Source: UBA1014 sp964344035 (GTDB taxonomy: Bacteria; SAR324; NAC60-12). Taken from it: 64,000 nucleotides of DNA. Position 1 is the first letter of the stretch. Each line of letters starts with the position of its first letter. The notes below the pieces were generated by a model. It was given only the letters and a program-made list of their open reading frames with translations, did not search any database and was not told the origin of the DNA. Made by a program: the position numbers and the translations under genes. Location of the stretch: positions 1 through 64,000 of the forward strand of contig CAYFLK010000012.1 in the NCBI GenBank assembly GCA_964344035.1, read 5' to 3'. Shown here piece after piece: positions 8,786 through 16,693 of this stretch.

Positions 8786-8842
8786 TTTGCCGTCCTCCAT
8801 TCTCATTTCCCCGCGGTTTGAGCAACAAATTTCGGCTGCGCA

Positions 8843-9457
8843 TCAACGCGCGAGCAGGTCTTCGATGGTCTCCGGGAGTTTTTCGGTAAAACGCTCCATG
8901 GACCCGTAGCTGCCGATGTTCATCTTCAGGCTTTGCTGCAGGACCACCGTCGGGGTGCCGGTGATTCCGTAGAGTTGTGCCTTACGTTCGCCTTCGGCAA
9001 TCAGTCGGTTTACCCATTCCGCGTCGCGCTGTCCGCGGTATTCCTCCGCCATTCCGAGTGAACGGGCCAGGTAGTTGACGATTCCCTGGTCGAAGACGTC
9101 CACACCATGCGTGAAGCGTGCTTTGAAAAGTTCCTCCTTGACCTGAATACCTCTGCCGATTTTGCGGGCAACATAGTAAAGACGAAGGGGCGCGTCATCC
9201 TGACCGCGGAAAGTGATGGGGATGTCATGGAATACAACTTTTCCCTCCAGCTGTTCGCGGAACGCGCGTGAAGCCTTGAAGAGATTGTTGCAGTGCGGGC
9301 AGCCGAAATTGAGGAATTCCTCGAAGATCACTTTCTCCACGCTGTTGGGAGCCGGCACGGTACCGACGACGTCATAATGTCCGCGGATGGAACCCTTGGC
9401 CATCAGCATCGATGCGCTCAAACATCCCGCGAGCAGCATCAGCAAAACTCGTTTCAT
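8843..9457 (-). CDS. DsbA-like periplasmic thiol-disulfide oxidoreductase
   Basis: A 204-aa secreted thioredoxin-fold protein. The N-terminal signal peptide (MKRVLLMLLAGCLSASMLMA) is followed by FLNFGCPHCNNLF with a CPHC active site, the same dipeptide as E. coli DsbA. The cis-Pro loop reads GITGTPTVVL. It would introduce disulfide bonds into exported proteins, with electrons passed to a DsbB-type partner that is not in this window. It is followed by uvrC on the same strand. A second DsbA-like protein with a different architecture lies at 40.3 kb. Confidence 0.92.
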   Translation of the reverse strand: MKRVLLMLLAGCLSASMLMAKGSIRGHYDVVGTVPAPNSVEKVIFEEFLNFGCPHCNNLFKASRAFREQLEGKVVFHDIPITFRGQDDAPLRLYYVARKIGRGIQVKEELFKARFTHGVDVFDQGIVNYLARSLGMAEEYRGQRDAEWVNRLIAEGERKAQLYGITGTPTVVLQQSLKMNIGSYGSMERFTEKLPETIEDLLAR

Positions 9458-9704
9458 CTTTACTCCTTGATAATTGTTGAATCAAACTCCTGTTGAAAAT
9501 CGCATTTCCACACTCAAAGCGAAAGACAATGTTGATGAACCCGTAAAAAGTCCTCTTTAAAAAGTTTATCCTTAAGAATTCATTGCCGGAGAAAAAGCTG
9601 ACATACAAACCGTACAGATGAAAGATACCTGTCAAATATGCATCACTGACGAAAAGCAGCTGGCTATCTGGAGGTGTCCTGTGGTGAAGAAGTAGCTGAT
9701 ATCA

Positions 9705-9926
9705 CTACGAGTTGGACAGGCTTTCAAGGTGCATTATTGCTGTTCGACCTGCATTTACGATAAATTCCAGAGGTGCTTTTGCCCTGATCATGACATACAT
9801 TCCCAGGACCGAAGCGGTAAGAAAGTCGGCTTGTTCGCGGAGATTGAGTTCTTTCGGAAGGGCACAGTTTTTTTGCGCATTTTCAAGAGCGTTGTGAAAT
9901 GCCCTGGAAATTCGTTTGAAAAATTG
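9705..9926 (-). pseudogene. C-terminal fragment of a TetR-family regulator
   Basis: The minus strand is open from 9926 to a TAG at 9705-9707 and encodes about 73 residues. Parts such as RAFHNALENAQKNCALPKE and LREQADFLTASVLGMYV match the helical C-terminal ligand/dimerisation domain of TetR-type regulators, which commonly has an ELP or EVP step followed by a FLLALLQGL-type helix. There is no start codon or HTH domain. Immediately upstream, the frame is closed by TGA inside a probable insertion-sequence end. The gene was therefore probably cut by a transposition event. The family call is by eye and needs a profile search. Confidence 0.6.
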
Positions 9927-9976
9927 TCACGGATCACCTTAATGGCGCCACCCATGTTCGGCCTAATGGCTCCACC
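9925..9976. mobile_element. Probable IS21-family terminal remnant
   Basis: Starting with TG at 9925, the sequence contains two near-identical 15-base units 24 bases apart, CTTAATGGCGCCACC (9938-9952) and CCTAATGGCTCCACC (9962-9976). They are separated by a CATGTTCGG spacer, and a further CATGCCG follows. Tandem units of this kind next to terminal TG are typical of IS21-type ends. No istA or istB coding sequence remains. It abuts the truncated TetR fragment exactly where the frame breaks. Confidence 0.4.
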
Positions 9977-10035
9977 TAAACATGCCGTTTTTGGGTCTCA
10001 GACGGGTTTATTATTTCTCCTTCACTGATATTCGT

Positions 10036-10797
10036 TCATAAATAATTCCTCTCTCCCCCTAAATCCCCCTGCAGGAATTGCAGAATGGCGACCGCGCTCA
10101 CCGCGGCGGTTTCCGCGCGCATTACCCTGGGTCCCAGGCGCAGCTGACGCATTCCCGCATTCCGGGCAACCTCAAGTTCATCGGGGTGCAGCCCCCCTTC
10201 CGGACCAACCAGCAGCCGCTGGGTCTCCCGCACAACCCGATCCCGGACCGGTTCCTTCCACTCCCGCGGATCATCCCCCGCTTGGCTGAGCACCCAGCCG
10301 CGGGCCGCCGTTGAAGACCTGTCTAAAACCTGATCCAGGGAAGGGAACCAGAACAATTCCGGAGGATTACGGCGGCCGCACTGTTTGCAGGCTTCCACCA
10401 TGATGCGCTTCCAGCGCTCCAGCGAGCGTGCCGCATCTAAATGGCGATGCCCCTTTGGGGAACGGCGCCCGCGGAAAAGTATGATGCGGGTTACACCGAG
10501 TTCAACGCTTTTCTGCAGGATCCAGTCCAGCGCCTTTTCCTTGGGCAGCGCCTGCCACAGTTCCAGCATCAATGGTGATTCAGCAGGCGTTTCCAGCCGT
10601 GTTTCCGGAAGGATCAGCACCTGATCCCGGTCACCGTGAATCAACCTGGCCTGAAAACGATTACCGGCAAAATCCTGGATTTCGAAGCGGTCCCCGGGCC
10701 TCGTGCGGCGTGATTTGAGCAGATGCCGTGCTTCCTCGCCTTCCATTTCCGCTTCCCGGCCACATTCCAGGTGGCCGCTGTAGAGGAAATACGACAT
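10036..10797 (-). CDS. rsmE: 16S rRNA (uracil(1498)-N(3))-methyltransferase
   Basis: RsmE methylates U1498 of 16S rRNA in the decoding region of the 30S subunit. The 253-aa product has the N-terminal PUA-like half (HLLKSRRTRPGDRFEIQDF) and a C-terminal SPOUT trefoil-knot half. The family motif LLVGPEGGLHPDE and the closing RLGPRVMRAETAA, which forms the AdoMet site, are both present. Length is normal. It follows clpA on the same strand with a 55-base gap. The upstream SCO-type and insertion debris is downstream of it. Confidence 0.95.
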   Translation of the reverse strand: MSYFLYSGHLECGREAEMEGEEARHLLKSRRTRPGDRFEIQDFAGNRFQARLIHGDRDQVLILPETRLETPAESPLMLELWQALPKEKALDWILQKSVELGVTRIILFRGRRSPKGHRHLDAARSLERWKRIMVEACKQCGRRNPPELFWFPSLDQVLDRSSTAARGWVLSQAGDDPREWKEPVRDRVVRETQRLLVGPEGGLHPDELEVARNAGMRQLRLGPRVMRAETAAVSAVAILQFLQGDLGGERNYL

Positions 10798-10852
10798 GGG
10801 AAGAAATGTTTGGCGTTCTGGAAGCAGGGTTTTCAGGACCAGAAACCGGGAT

Positions 10853-13090
10853 TCAGCTGTACTTGAAACGTGGTTTGTCGGCTTTCATGCTGATGGAAAC
10901 CTGTCCCCCGTTTTGCAGCTTGCCGAAGAGTACCTCGTCCGCCAGCACGGTTTCTATCTCCTGCTGGATGACGCGCGCCATCGGCCGTGCCCCGAACATC
11001 GGGTCGTATCCTTTCTTTGCCAGCCAAGCCTTCACCGGTTCGGAAACAGTAATCACCACTTTCTGTGGCTGCAGTTTCACCTCAAGCCCGACCAGCAGCT
11101 TGTCGACAATCATCAGCACCACTTTCTCCGGCAACCCGGAAAAGGGAACGATTGCGTCCAGGCGGTTGCGGAACTCGGGGTTGAAAGTTTTTTCGATTGC
11201 CTGTTTTGAAGGGGATTTGGGCATGCTGCTGCCGAACCCGATCACCGAGGAACTCATTTCCTTGGCCCCGACGTTGGAAGTCATGATTAAAACCACGTTG
11301 CGGAAATCCGCCTCGCGGCCGTTGTTGTCGGTGAGTGTCGCGTGATCCATCACTTGCAGGAGGATGTTGAAGATGTCCGGATGCGCTTTCTCGATTTCGT
11401 CGAGGAGGACGACACAGTGGGGGTTTTTACGCACCGCGTCGGTGAGCAAACCACCCTGGTCAAAACCGACATAACCAGGAGGCGCGCCGATCAAACGGGA
11501 AACGGTGTGTTTCTCCATGTACTCGCTCATATCGAAACGCTGGAAGTGGACCCCCATGATAAACGCAAGCTGCTTGGCCAGTTCGGTTTTGCCCACACCT
11601 GTCGGCCCGGTGAAGAGGAAAGAACCGATCGGCTGTTCCGGATTGCGCAGCCCTGCGCGTGAACGCTTGATTGCCTGGGTGAGAATGCCAATCGCATTGT
11701 CCTGGCCGAAAACCTGCATCTTCAACTCTTTTTCCAGATCACGCAGGCGTTCCTTGTCCGTTGAAGTCATCTTTTCTATTGGAATGCGCGTCATGCCCGC
11801 GACCACTCGTTCGATGTCCATCGGGTTCACTGTTTTCCGCTTCGCTCCCGGGATCAAACGAACCAGGGACCCGGCTTCGTCAATAACGTCGATCGCCTTG
11901 TCGGGAAGAAAACGGTCGTTGACGTATTTAGCGGAAAGTTCCGCCGCGGTCTTCAGCGCCGAATGCGTGTAGCGCAGCTGGTGATGCTTCTCGTATCTGG
12001 GCTTCAGTCCTTTGAGAATCTGAATCGTGTCCCCCACCGAAGGTTCGATGATGTCGATTTTCTGAAACCTCCGGGAAAGCGCGCGGTCCTTCTCAAAAAC
12101 CTTCTTGTACTCCTCATAGGTAGTGGAGCCGATGCAGCGTATTTCCCCCTTTGAGAGCGCCGGTTTGAGCAGGTTGGAAACATCCATCGAACCTCCGCTG
12201 GTGGCGCCGGCGCCGATGATGGTGTGGATTTCGTCGATGAAGAGGATGGAACGCGGTTTTTTCAGCAGCGATTTCAGCACCGCCTTGATGCGCTGTTCAA
12301 AATCCCCGCGAAACTTGGTGCCCGCAAGCAGGGCGCCGATGTCGAGTGAAAAAATCTCCGCCCCTTCGAGCAGTTCCGGAACAGACGAACTGTGAATCAT
12401 CAGCGCCAAACCCTCGGCAATTGCGGTTTTGCCGACTCCGGCATCGCCGACATAAATCGGATTGTTCTTCCGACGGCGGCAAAGGATCTGGATTGTGCGC
12501 TGCAGTTCCTTTTCCCGCCCGATAAGCGGGTCCAGCCGGTTTTCCTCCGCCTGTTTGGTGAGGTTGAGCGTGTACAGCTTGAGTGGGTCATGTTCAGTGC
12601 GCTTCTGCCCGCTTTCATCTTCATCGCCACCTTCATAATCGAGGGATTCGTCCTCTTCCTCAACCGGAACCTTGGCGATTCCGTGGGAGATGTAATTCAG
12701 CAGGTCCAGACGCGTGATGCCTTCTTTTTGCAGGAAATATGAAGCATAGGACTGCGATTCGCGGTGGATGGCGACAAGGATGTCGCCTACATCAGCGGAA
12801 GCCTTCCCGGAACTGTTGACGTGCATTATGGCCAGGTGCAAGACCCGCTGAACCGCACGGGTCTGCTGCGGGGAGTTGTCTTCCTCGATAGTTTCCTGCT
12901 GGGCAAAGAACTCCTCGAGGTCCTGCTTGATGCGGTCAACATTTCCACCACAGCTGCGGATGATGCGAATCCCGGCATCATGATGCAGCAGTGCGTAAAG
13001 GATATGTTCGACACAGAGGTATTCGTGCTGCCGGTCCTTGGCCTCGCTCTGGGCCGCCATCAGGCACATTTCCAAATCTCGGGTAAACAT
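10853..13090 (-). CDS. clpA: ATP-dependent Clp protease ATP-binding subunit ClpA
   Basis: ClpA is the AAA+ unfoldase that feeds substrates to the ClpP peptidase. The 745-aa protein has the N-terminal double Clp repeat (about residues 1-150) that binds ClpS. The first AAA domain has Walker A GDAGVGKTAIAEG near residue 218, and the second has GPTGVGKTELAKQ near residue 500. The ClpP-docking loop appears as SSVIGFGSS. There is no middle coiled-coil domain, which separates it from ClpB and ClpC. It starts 12 bases after clpS on the same strand, the usual clpS-clpA pair. ClpP is not in this window. Confidence 0.97.
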   Translation of the reverse strand: MFTRDLEMCLMAAQSEAKDRQHEYLCVEHILYALLHHDAGIRIIRSCGGNVDRIKQDLEEFFAQQETIEEDNSPQQTRAVQRVLHLAIMHVNSSGKASADVGDILVAIHRESQSYASYFLQKEGITRLDLLNYISHGIAKVPVEEEDESLDYEGGDEDESGQKRTEHDPLKLYTLNLTKQAEENRLDPLIGREKELQRTIQILCRRRKNNPIYVGDAGVGKTAIAEGLALMIHSSSVPELLEGAEIFSLDIGALLAGTKFRGDFEQRIKAVLKSLLKKPRSILFIDEIHTIIGAGATSGGSMDVSNLLKPALSKGEIRCIGSTTYEEYKKVFEKDRALSRRFQKIDIIEPSVGDTIQILKGLKPRYEKHHQLRYTHSALKTAAELSAKYVNDRFLPDKAIDVIDEAGSLVRLIPGAKRKTVNPMDIERVVAGMTRIPIEKMTSTDKERLRDLEKELKMQVFGQDNAIGILTQAIKRSRAGLRNPEQPIGSFLFTGPTGVGKTELAKQLAFIMGVHFQRFDMSEYMEKHTVSRLIGAPPGYVGFDQGGLLTDAVRKNPHCVVLLDEIEKAHPDIFNILLQVMDHATLTDNNGREADFRNVVLIMTSNVGAKEMSSSVIGFGSSMPKSPSKQAIEKTFNPEFRNRLDAIVPFSGLPEKVVLMIVDKLLVGLEVKLQPQKVVITVSEPVKAWLAKKGYDPMFGARPMARVIQQEIETVLADEVLFGKLQNGGQVSISMKADKPRFKYS

Positions 13091-13102
13091 GAGGCTCCTG
13101 TA

Positions 13103-13411
13103 TCAGGCTTCTTCCATGGTTGCTTTCAGGGGATATTCATACTGACTGGCCAAATCATGGACCTCCCCCACTTTGGTTTCCGCTACTTCGAAATTGTAGA
13201 CCCCGCAGACGCCAATGCCGGTTTGATGCACATGCAGCATGATCCGCATCGCGTCGGTGGGGTTTTTATGAAACACGGATTCCAGGATATACACCACGAA
13301 TTCCATGGTTGTGTAGTTGTCGTTATGCAGCAGGACCTTGTAGCCTACCGGAGGCTTCAGTTTTGACCTTGTTTCAGTGACAACCCGTTCCTGGGTTTTC
13401 AAATCACTCAT
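13103..13411 (-). CDS. clpS: ClpS adaptor for ClpA
   Basis: ClpS binds N-degron substrates and hands them to ClpA. The 102-aa product shows the family core VLLHNDNYTTMEFVV, whose Asn-Asp and downstream residues bind the substrate amino terminus. The second conserved stretch is MLHVHQTGIGVCGVY, and the protein ends in a short Lys/Glu tail. Length is normal. It is directly upstream of clpA and almost certainly cotranscribed. A weak AGGGAAG precedes the ATG. Confidence 0.96.
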   Translation of the reverse strand: MSDLKTQERVVTETRSKLKPPVGYKVLLHNDNYTTMEFVVYILESVFHKNPTDAMRIMLHVHQTGIGVCGVYNFEVAETKVGEVHDLASQYEYPLKATMEEA

Positions 13412-13723
13412 GTCAGGCTTCCCTTTTTAGTTGTTGCAGGAAGTCAATCCCGGTGTCTGAACCTACAGGGACCGAATGCCGGTATCCTGTCGTAGATGAA
13501 GCATCATTCTCTCAAAGGTTTATATCCCGGGATTTCCGGACCTATTGAAAGGTGATAAGGATCATTCCACTGCATGGTCCAGGCAACACCATTGCCGGAA
13601 CACTAACCTGAGAGAAACATGCGAAACTTTAGCCAATCAGGGTATCAAGTCAACCCAATTTTGAGGGGGGAGGTTAATCCCGTCCTCTCTGTCTGTTATC
13701 AACTGCGCACTCCGCACAGCCAA
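13412..13723. other. Intergenic region between clpS and cysE
   Basis: These 312 bases precede clpS and follow the end of cysE, both minus strand. No open frame with family resemblance, tRNA or clear hairpin was seen. The clpS promoter must lie here, but no strong box pair was identified. Confidence 0.4.
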
Positions 13724-14662
13724 TCACTCTCCCCCGGTTTTAAGCAGCGCCGGTTTGGACCGTATCTCCTGCATTTGAGACGCATCTTTCAAATAGACAC
13801 GACTGTTGGGATCCACATCATGCACAAGCCAGACATTCCCTCCGATAACAGAGTTGGCGCCGATGGTGACATCTCCAAGGATAGTGGCGCCGGAATAAAT
13901 GATAACCCCGTCTTCAATGGTCGGGTGTCTTTTCTTCTCGGGGGTGCTGACGGATTTTTCCGGACTGAGCGCGCCCAGCGTCACACCCTGGTAGATGCGC
14001 ACATCGTTGCCGATTAAACTCGTTTCCCCGACAACCACCGCCGTACCGTGATCGATCATCACTCCGCGTCCAATGGTTGCTCCGGGATGGATGTCGATTC
14101 CCGTCTCGGAGTGGATGTGTTCGGTCATGATGCGCGGAATCAGGGGAACTCCCTGGTTGTGCAGAAAATTGGCTATCCGGTAAACTCCGATTGCCTGCAG
14201 CCCGGGATAGGCCAGGACTATCTCCCGTTTGCTGACGGCAGCGGGATCGCCGCGCAAGATGGCATCCACGTCTTCGGCAAGGATTTCACGCAAACCTGGC
14301 AGGTATTCGAAGAAATGAAAGATGATCTCTTCCACCTGATCGCTGAAATGCTGGTTCTCACGACAATCCGCACCCTCATGTGAGTCCCTCCAGCAAAGCA
14401 CTTGGTCAATATATTCCTCCAGGCGTTCGAAGATCGACACCACCTTCTGCCCCACGAGGTATGGGAGGTTGAGGAAATCGAAGGATTCCTGACGGATCAA
14501 TCCCGGAAAGAGCAGCACCATGATGTCTTCAACTAGTTGAACGATACTGTCCTTGGCGGGCAGGGCGACACTGCCGATGCGTTCAATTTCAGGATGTTCC
14601 CGGTAGGACACCATCAAACCTTCGATTACACGCTTCAGTTTTTGCTCGCGGGTTGTGTCCAT
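13724..14662 (-). CDS. cysE: Serine O-acetyltransferase
   Basis: This enzyme transfers acetyl from acetyl-CoA to L-serine, the first step of cysteine synthesis. The 312-aa protein has an N-terminal helical part of about 170 residues. A left-handed beta-helix of hexapeptide repeats follows (HPGATIGRGVMIDHGTAVVV, then IGNDVRIYQGVTLGAL). The catalytic His lies in MIDHGTAVV. The protein is longer than E. coli CysE because of the N-terminal helical region, as in EpsC-type enzymes. No cysK is adjacent. It appears monocistronic and divergent from pyrE. Confidence 0.93.
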   Translation of the reverse strand: MDTTREQKLKRVIEGLMVSYREHPEIERIGSVALPAKDSIVQLVEDIMVLLFPGLIRQESFDFLNLPYLVGQKVVSIFERLEEYIDQVLCWRDSHEGADCRENQHFSDQVEEIIFHFFEYLPGLREILAEDVDAILRGDPAAVSKREIVLAYPGLQAIGVYRIANFLHNQGVPLIPRIMTEHIHSETGIDIHPGATIGRGVMIDHGTAVVVGETSLIGNDVRIYQGVTLGALSPEKSVSTPEKKRHPTIEDGVIIYSGATILGDVTIGANSVIGGNVWLVHDVDPNSRVYLKDASQMQEIRSKPALLKTGGE

Positions 14663-14901
14663 TTAAATTTTACATTCAATAGAGGGTTTCCCCATCCCCT
14701 AATTCACTTAAAAAAAGCAGTGAGGATTTGTCTTTCACGCCAATCCGTTGCTATCATTGGGTCGTTGTCCGTTCAAGCAAAAAATCCCGGGGACAGGCGC
14801 TCCGTCACAAATCCTGAAACCGTCCCGTCCCGTGATCACTTTTACCGCTGCCGGCTCCCAAAGGAAGACGGGGCAAGAGTGAATTGCCGTACATTAATCC
14901 T

Positions 14902-15621
14902 ATGCAAGATAACAAACAGGCCTTCACACGGTTTCTGATTTCAGCAGGCGCACTGCAATTCGGCAGTTTCGTGCTGAAGAGCGGGAGGGTTTCACCCTAT
15001 TTCTTCAATGCCACCCAGTTCAACAGCGGGGGATTGATAAGCCGCCTGGGGGATTTCTATGCCGATGCAATCCGCGAAAAAAGCCCTGAATGCACTTCCG
15101 TTTTCGGCCCCGCTTACAAGGGCATCCCGCTATGCGTCGCCGTCGCGCAGGCGCTGTCCAGTGTTGTTGAAAAGGATATCGGATATTTTTTCAATCGCAA
15201 AGAGAAAAAAACACATGGAGATCAGGGACTGTTTGTGGGGAAAACACCGCACGCCCAAGACACAATCGTGCTGGTTGATGATGTCATCACGGATGGACGG
15301 ACGAAAATAGAAGCGGTGGAAATGGTGAAGCGGCATTTTGGCACACAGGTTTCATCGGTGCTGGTCGCCCTGGACCGGATGGAATTGTCCGCTGAGGGGG
15401 CCGATGCCAAAATACAATTTGAAGATAAAACCGGCATTCCCGTGCATGCCCTCATCACCATCCATGAAATCCGATCGCATTTGAAACGCAGCCTGGAAAC
15501 GGAAAACCCGTTAACGGACCCCGAAACCTTGAAAAAGATGGAGGAGTATCTCGCACGGCACTGTTTCCTCCCGGGTTTGCGGAAAAACGCAACGACCCCT
15601 GCCGGTCATGCAGAAGACTGA
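14902..15621 (+). CDS. pyrE: Orotate phosphoribosyltransferase
   Basis: PyrE joins orotate and PRPP to give orotidine 5'-phosphate in pyrimidine synthesis. The 239-aa reading starts at ATG 14902; a TTG at 14884 would add six residues. The PRPP-binding motif is VLVDDVITDGRT. The N-terminal FGSFVLKSGRVSPYFFN and the catalytic loop Lys-rich segment NRKEKKTHGDQG are both typical. The length matches the longer, eukaryotic/gammaproteobacterial-like type. It overlaps the next gene by 14 bases, so pyrE, the HEPN-like gene and the Nudix gene form one operon. Confidence 0.95.
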   Translation: MQDNKQAFTRFLISAGALQFGSFVLKSGRVSPYFFNATQFNSGGLISRLGDFYADAIREKSPECTSVFGPAYKGIPLCVAVAQALSSVVEKDIGYFFNRKEKKTHGDQGLFVGKTPHAQDTIVLVDDVITDGRTKIEAVEMVKRHFGTQVSSVLVALDRMELSAEGADAKIQFEDKTGIPVHALITIHEIRSHLKRSLETENPLTDPETLKKMEEYLARHCFLPGLRKNATTPAGHAED

Positions 15622-16042
15622 AATTTCCCAACGGACCGTCCGGCGCGGGCGTGTTTCCTGGATGCAGTGTCAGGATGACCTGAAAACCGCGAAAGGGTGC
15701 ATCAGGACCTCCCCGGATAAAAGCTGTCTGCTCAGCGTGCAGGCATCGATCAACGCCCTCAGTTCCGTGCTTGAAGCACACGGTCATTTCCAGCTTCCCG
15801 CTTTCTCCTGCGTGGAACTGCTGAACCAGTGCCTCCCGCTGGCCCCCACGCTTGAAGCGATACGTTCGCAATGCTATGTCCTGGACGGCTCGCTCGACCG
15901 TGACTTGATGGGTCACACCATGCAGAAGAACATGAGGTTCACTGCTCCGTACGCGAAAACATGCCACCGCTCAGGCCAGGCAGTGATCGAGGCGGTGAAA
16001 CGCTACTGGCAGGAAAACCAAACCCGCTTCTTCAAACCCTGA
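15608..16042 (+). CDS. HEPN-like helical protein of unknown function
   Basis: A 144-aa helical protein. The pattern of an N-terminal helix with DDLKTAKGCI, a second helix with SVQASINALSSVLEAHG, and a C-terminal YAKTCHRSGQAVIEAV helix is similar to HEPN-fold proteins. An R-D-x3-H string (RDLMGH, near residue 100) resembles the Rx4-6H motif of RNase HEPN proteins, but its placement has not been checked by alignment. It overlaps pyrE by 14 bases and the Nudix gene by one base (TGATG). No nucleotidyltransferase partner of the MNT/HEPN toxin type is present. The functional call is weak; the gene is likely real because it fills the operon exactly. Confidence 0.7.
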   Translation: MQKTEISQRTVRRGRVSWMQCQDDLKTAKGCIRTSPDKSCLLSVQASINALSSVLEAHGHFQLPAFSCVELLNQCLPLAPTLEAIRSQCYVLDGSLDRDLMGHTMQKNMRFTAPYAKTCHRSGQAVIEAVKRYWQENQTRFFKP

Positions 16043-16692
16043 TGCCTCCTTCATCCCTGGAGCAGATACGTTCCGGATTGTCCCTGCACCATCCTCCGCA
16101 AAACCCGCATCCGCAAAAACGTGCCTCGGTACTGATCCCCCTGCTGGAACGAGGAGGGGAAATTCGGGTGCTTTTAACCCGGCGAGCCGACGCGCTGCGT
16201 TCTCATTCGGGACAGGTTTCGTTTCCGGGAGGGAAACAGGACCCGGGAGATCCTTCCGCGCTGCACACCGCGTTAAGGGAAACCCGGGAAGAAATCGGGC
16301 TTCTCCCGGACCAGGTGGAAATCCTCGGGACCCTGGACCAGATAATTTCGCTGCACCATTACCTGGTGACCCCTTTTGTCGGATGGATCTCATCCTCCTT
16401 CATCCCACGTCTCAACCCGATGGAGATTGAATCAGTGTTTGAAGTCCCTCTCGCATTTCTGATGAACCCTGAGAATCACTGGTCGGAGGAACTGAGACGC
16501 AGGAGTATTCCAGTCATCTCACACCATTTTCAGTATGGGGAATACGACATTTGGGGGCTGACCGCAAAACTGCTCATCCGTCTTCTGGAAATCGGACTCG
16601 GGCACAATCCGGACTACCTGGTACATCACCCCGACGGCCCGTCATGGATTCAGTTGGCACAAGAATACGACGGCATTGAAGCACCGTTTTGA
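16042..16692 (+). CDS. NudL-type Nudix hydrolase (CoA pyrophosphatase family)
   Basis: A 216-aa Nudix enzyme likely to hydrolyse coenzyme A or its derivatives. The start at 16042 overlaps the previous stop (TGATG). The family signature for CoA-type Nudix proteins is visible: LLTRRADALRSHSGQVSFPGG followed closely by the Nudix box ending RETREEIGL. Position five of the box is Asp rather than Glu, as is usual in this subgroup. Its coupling to pyrE is unusual, and a nucleotide-metabolism role is only inferred. It ends one base before the convergent gspF-like gene. Confidence 0.9.
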   Translation: MPPSSLEQIRSGLSLHHPPQNPHPQKRASVLIPLLERGGEIRVLLTRRADALRSHSGQVSFPGGKQDPGDPSALHTALRETREEIGLLPDQVEILGTLDQIISLHHYLVTPFVGWISSSFIPRLNPMEIESVFEVPLAFLMNPENHWSEELRRRSIPVISHHFQYGEYDIWGLTAKLLIRLLEIGLGHNPDYLVHHPDGPSWIQLAQEYDGIEAPF

Positions 16693-16693
16693 A

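Larger units (their letters stand above)
9458..10035. other. Decayed intergenic region
   Basis: This 578-base gap holds no intact gene. Its right half contains a TetR C-terminal fragment and an IS21-type end, listed separately. The left half (9458-9704) shows nothing recognisable and probably contains the dsbA-like promoter. Confidence 0.6.

Noticed and set aside
9729..10028. Plus-strand 99-codon ORF in the gap downstream of rsmE
   Set aside because: It has no family resemblance and its opposite strand carries the TetR C-terminal fragment, with IS-type repeats in the second half; it is a chance frame.
10853..13090. Long plus-strand ORFs antisense to clpA
   Set aside because: They follow the codon shadow of clpA, lack their own start signals and show no family motifs.
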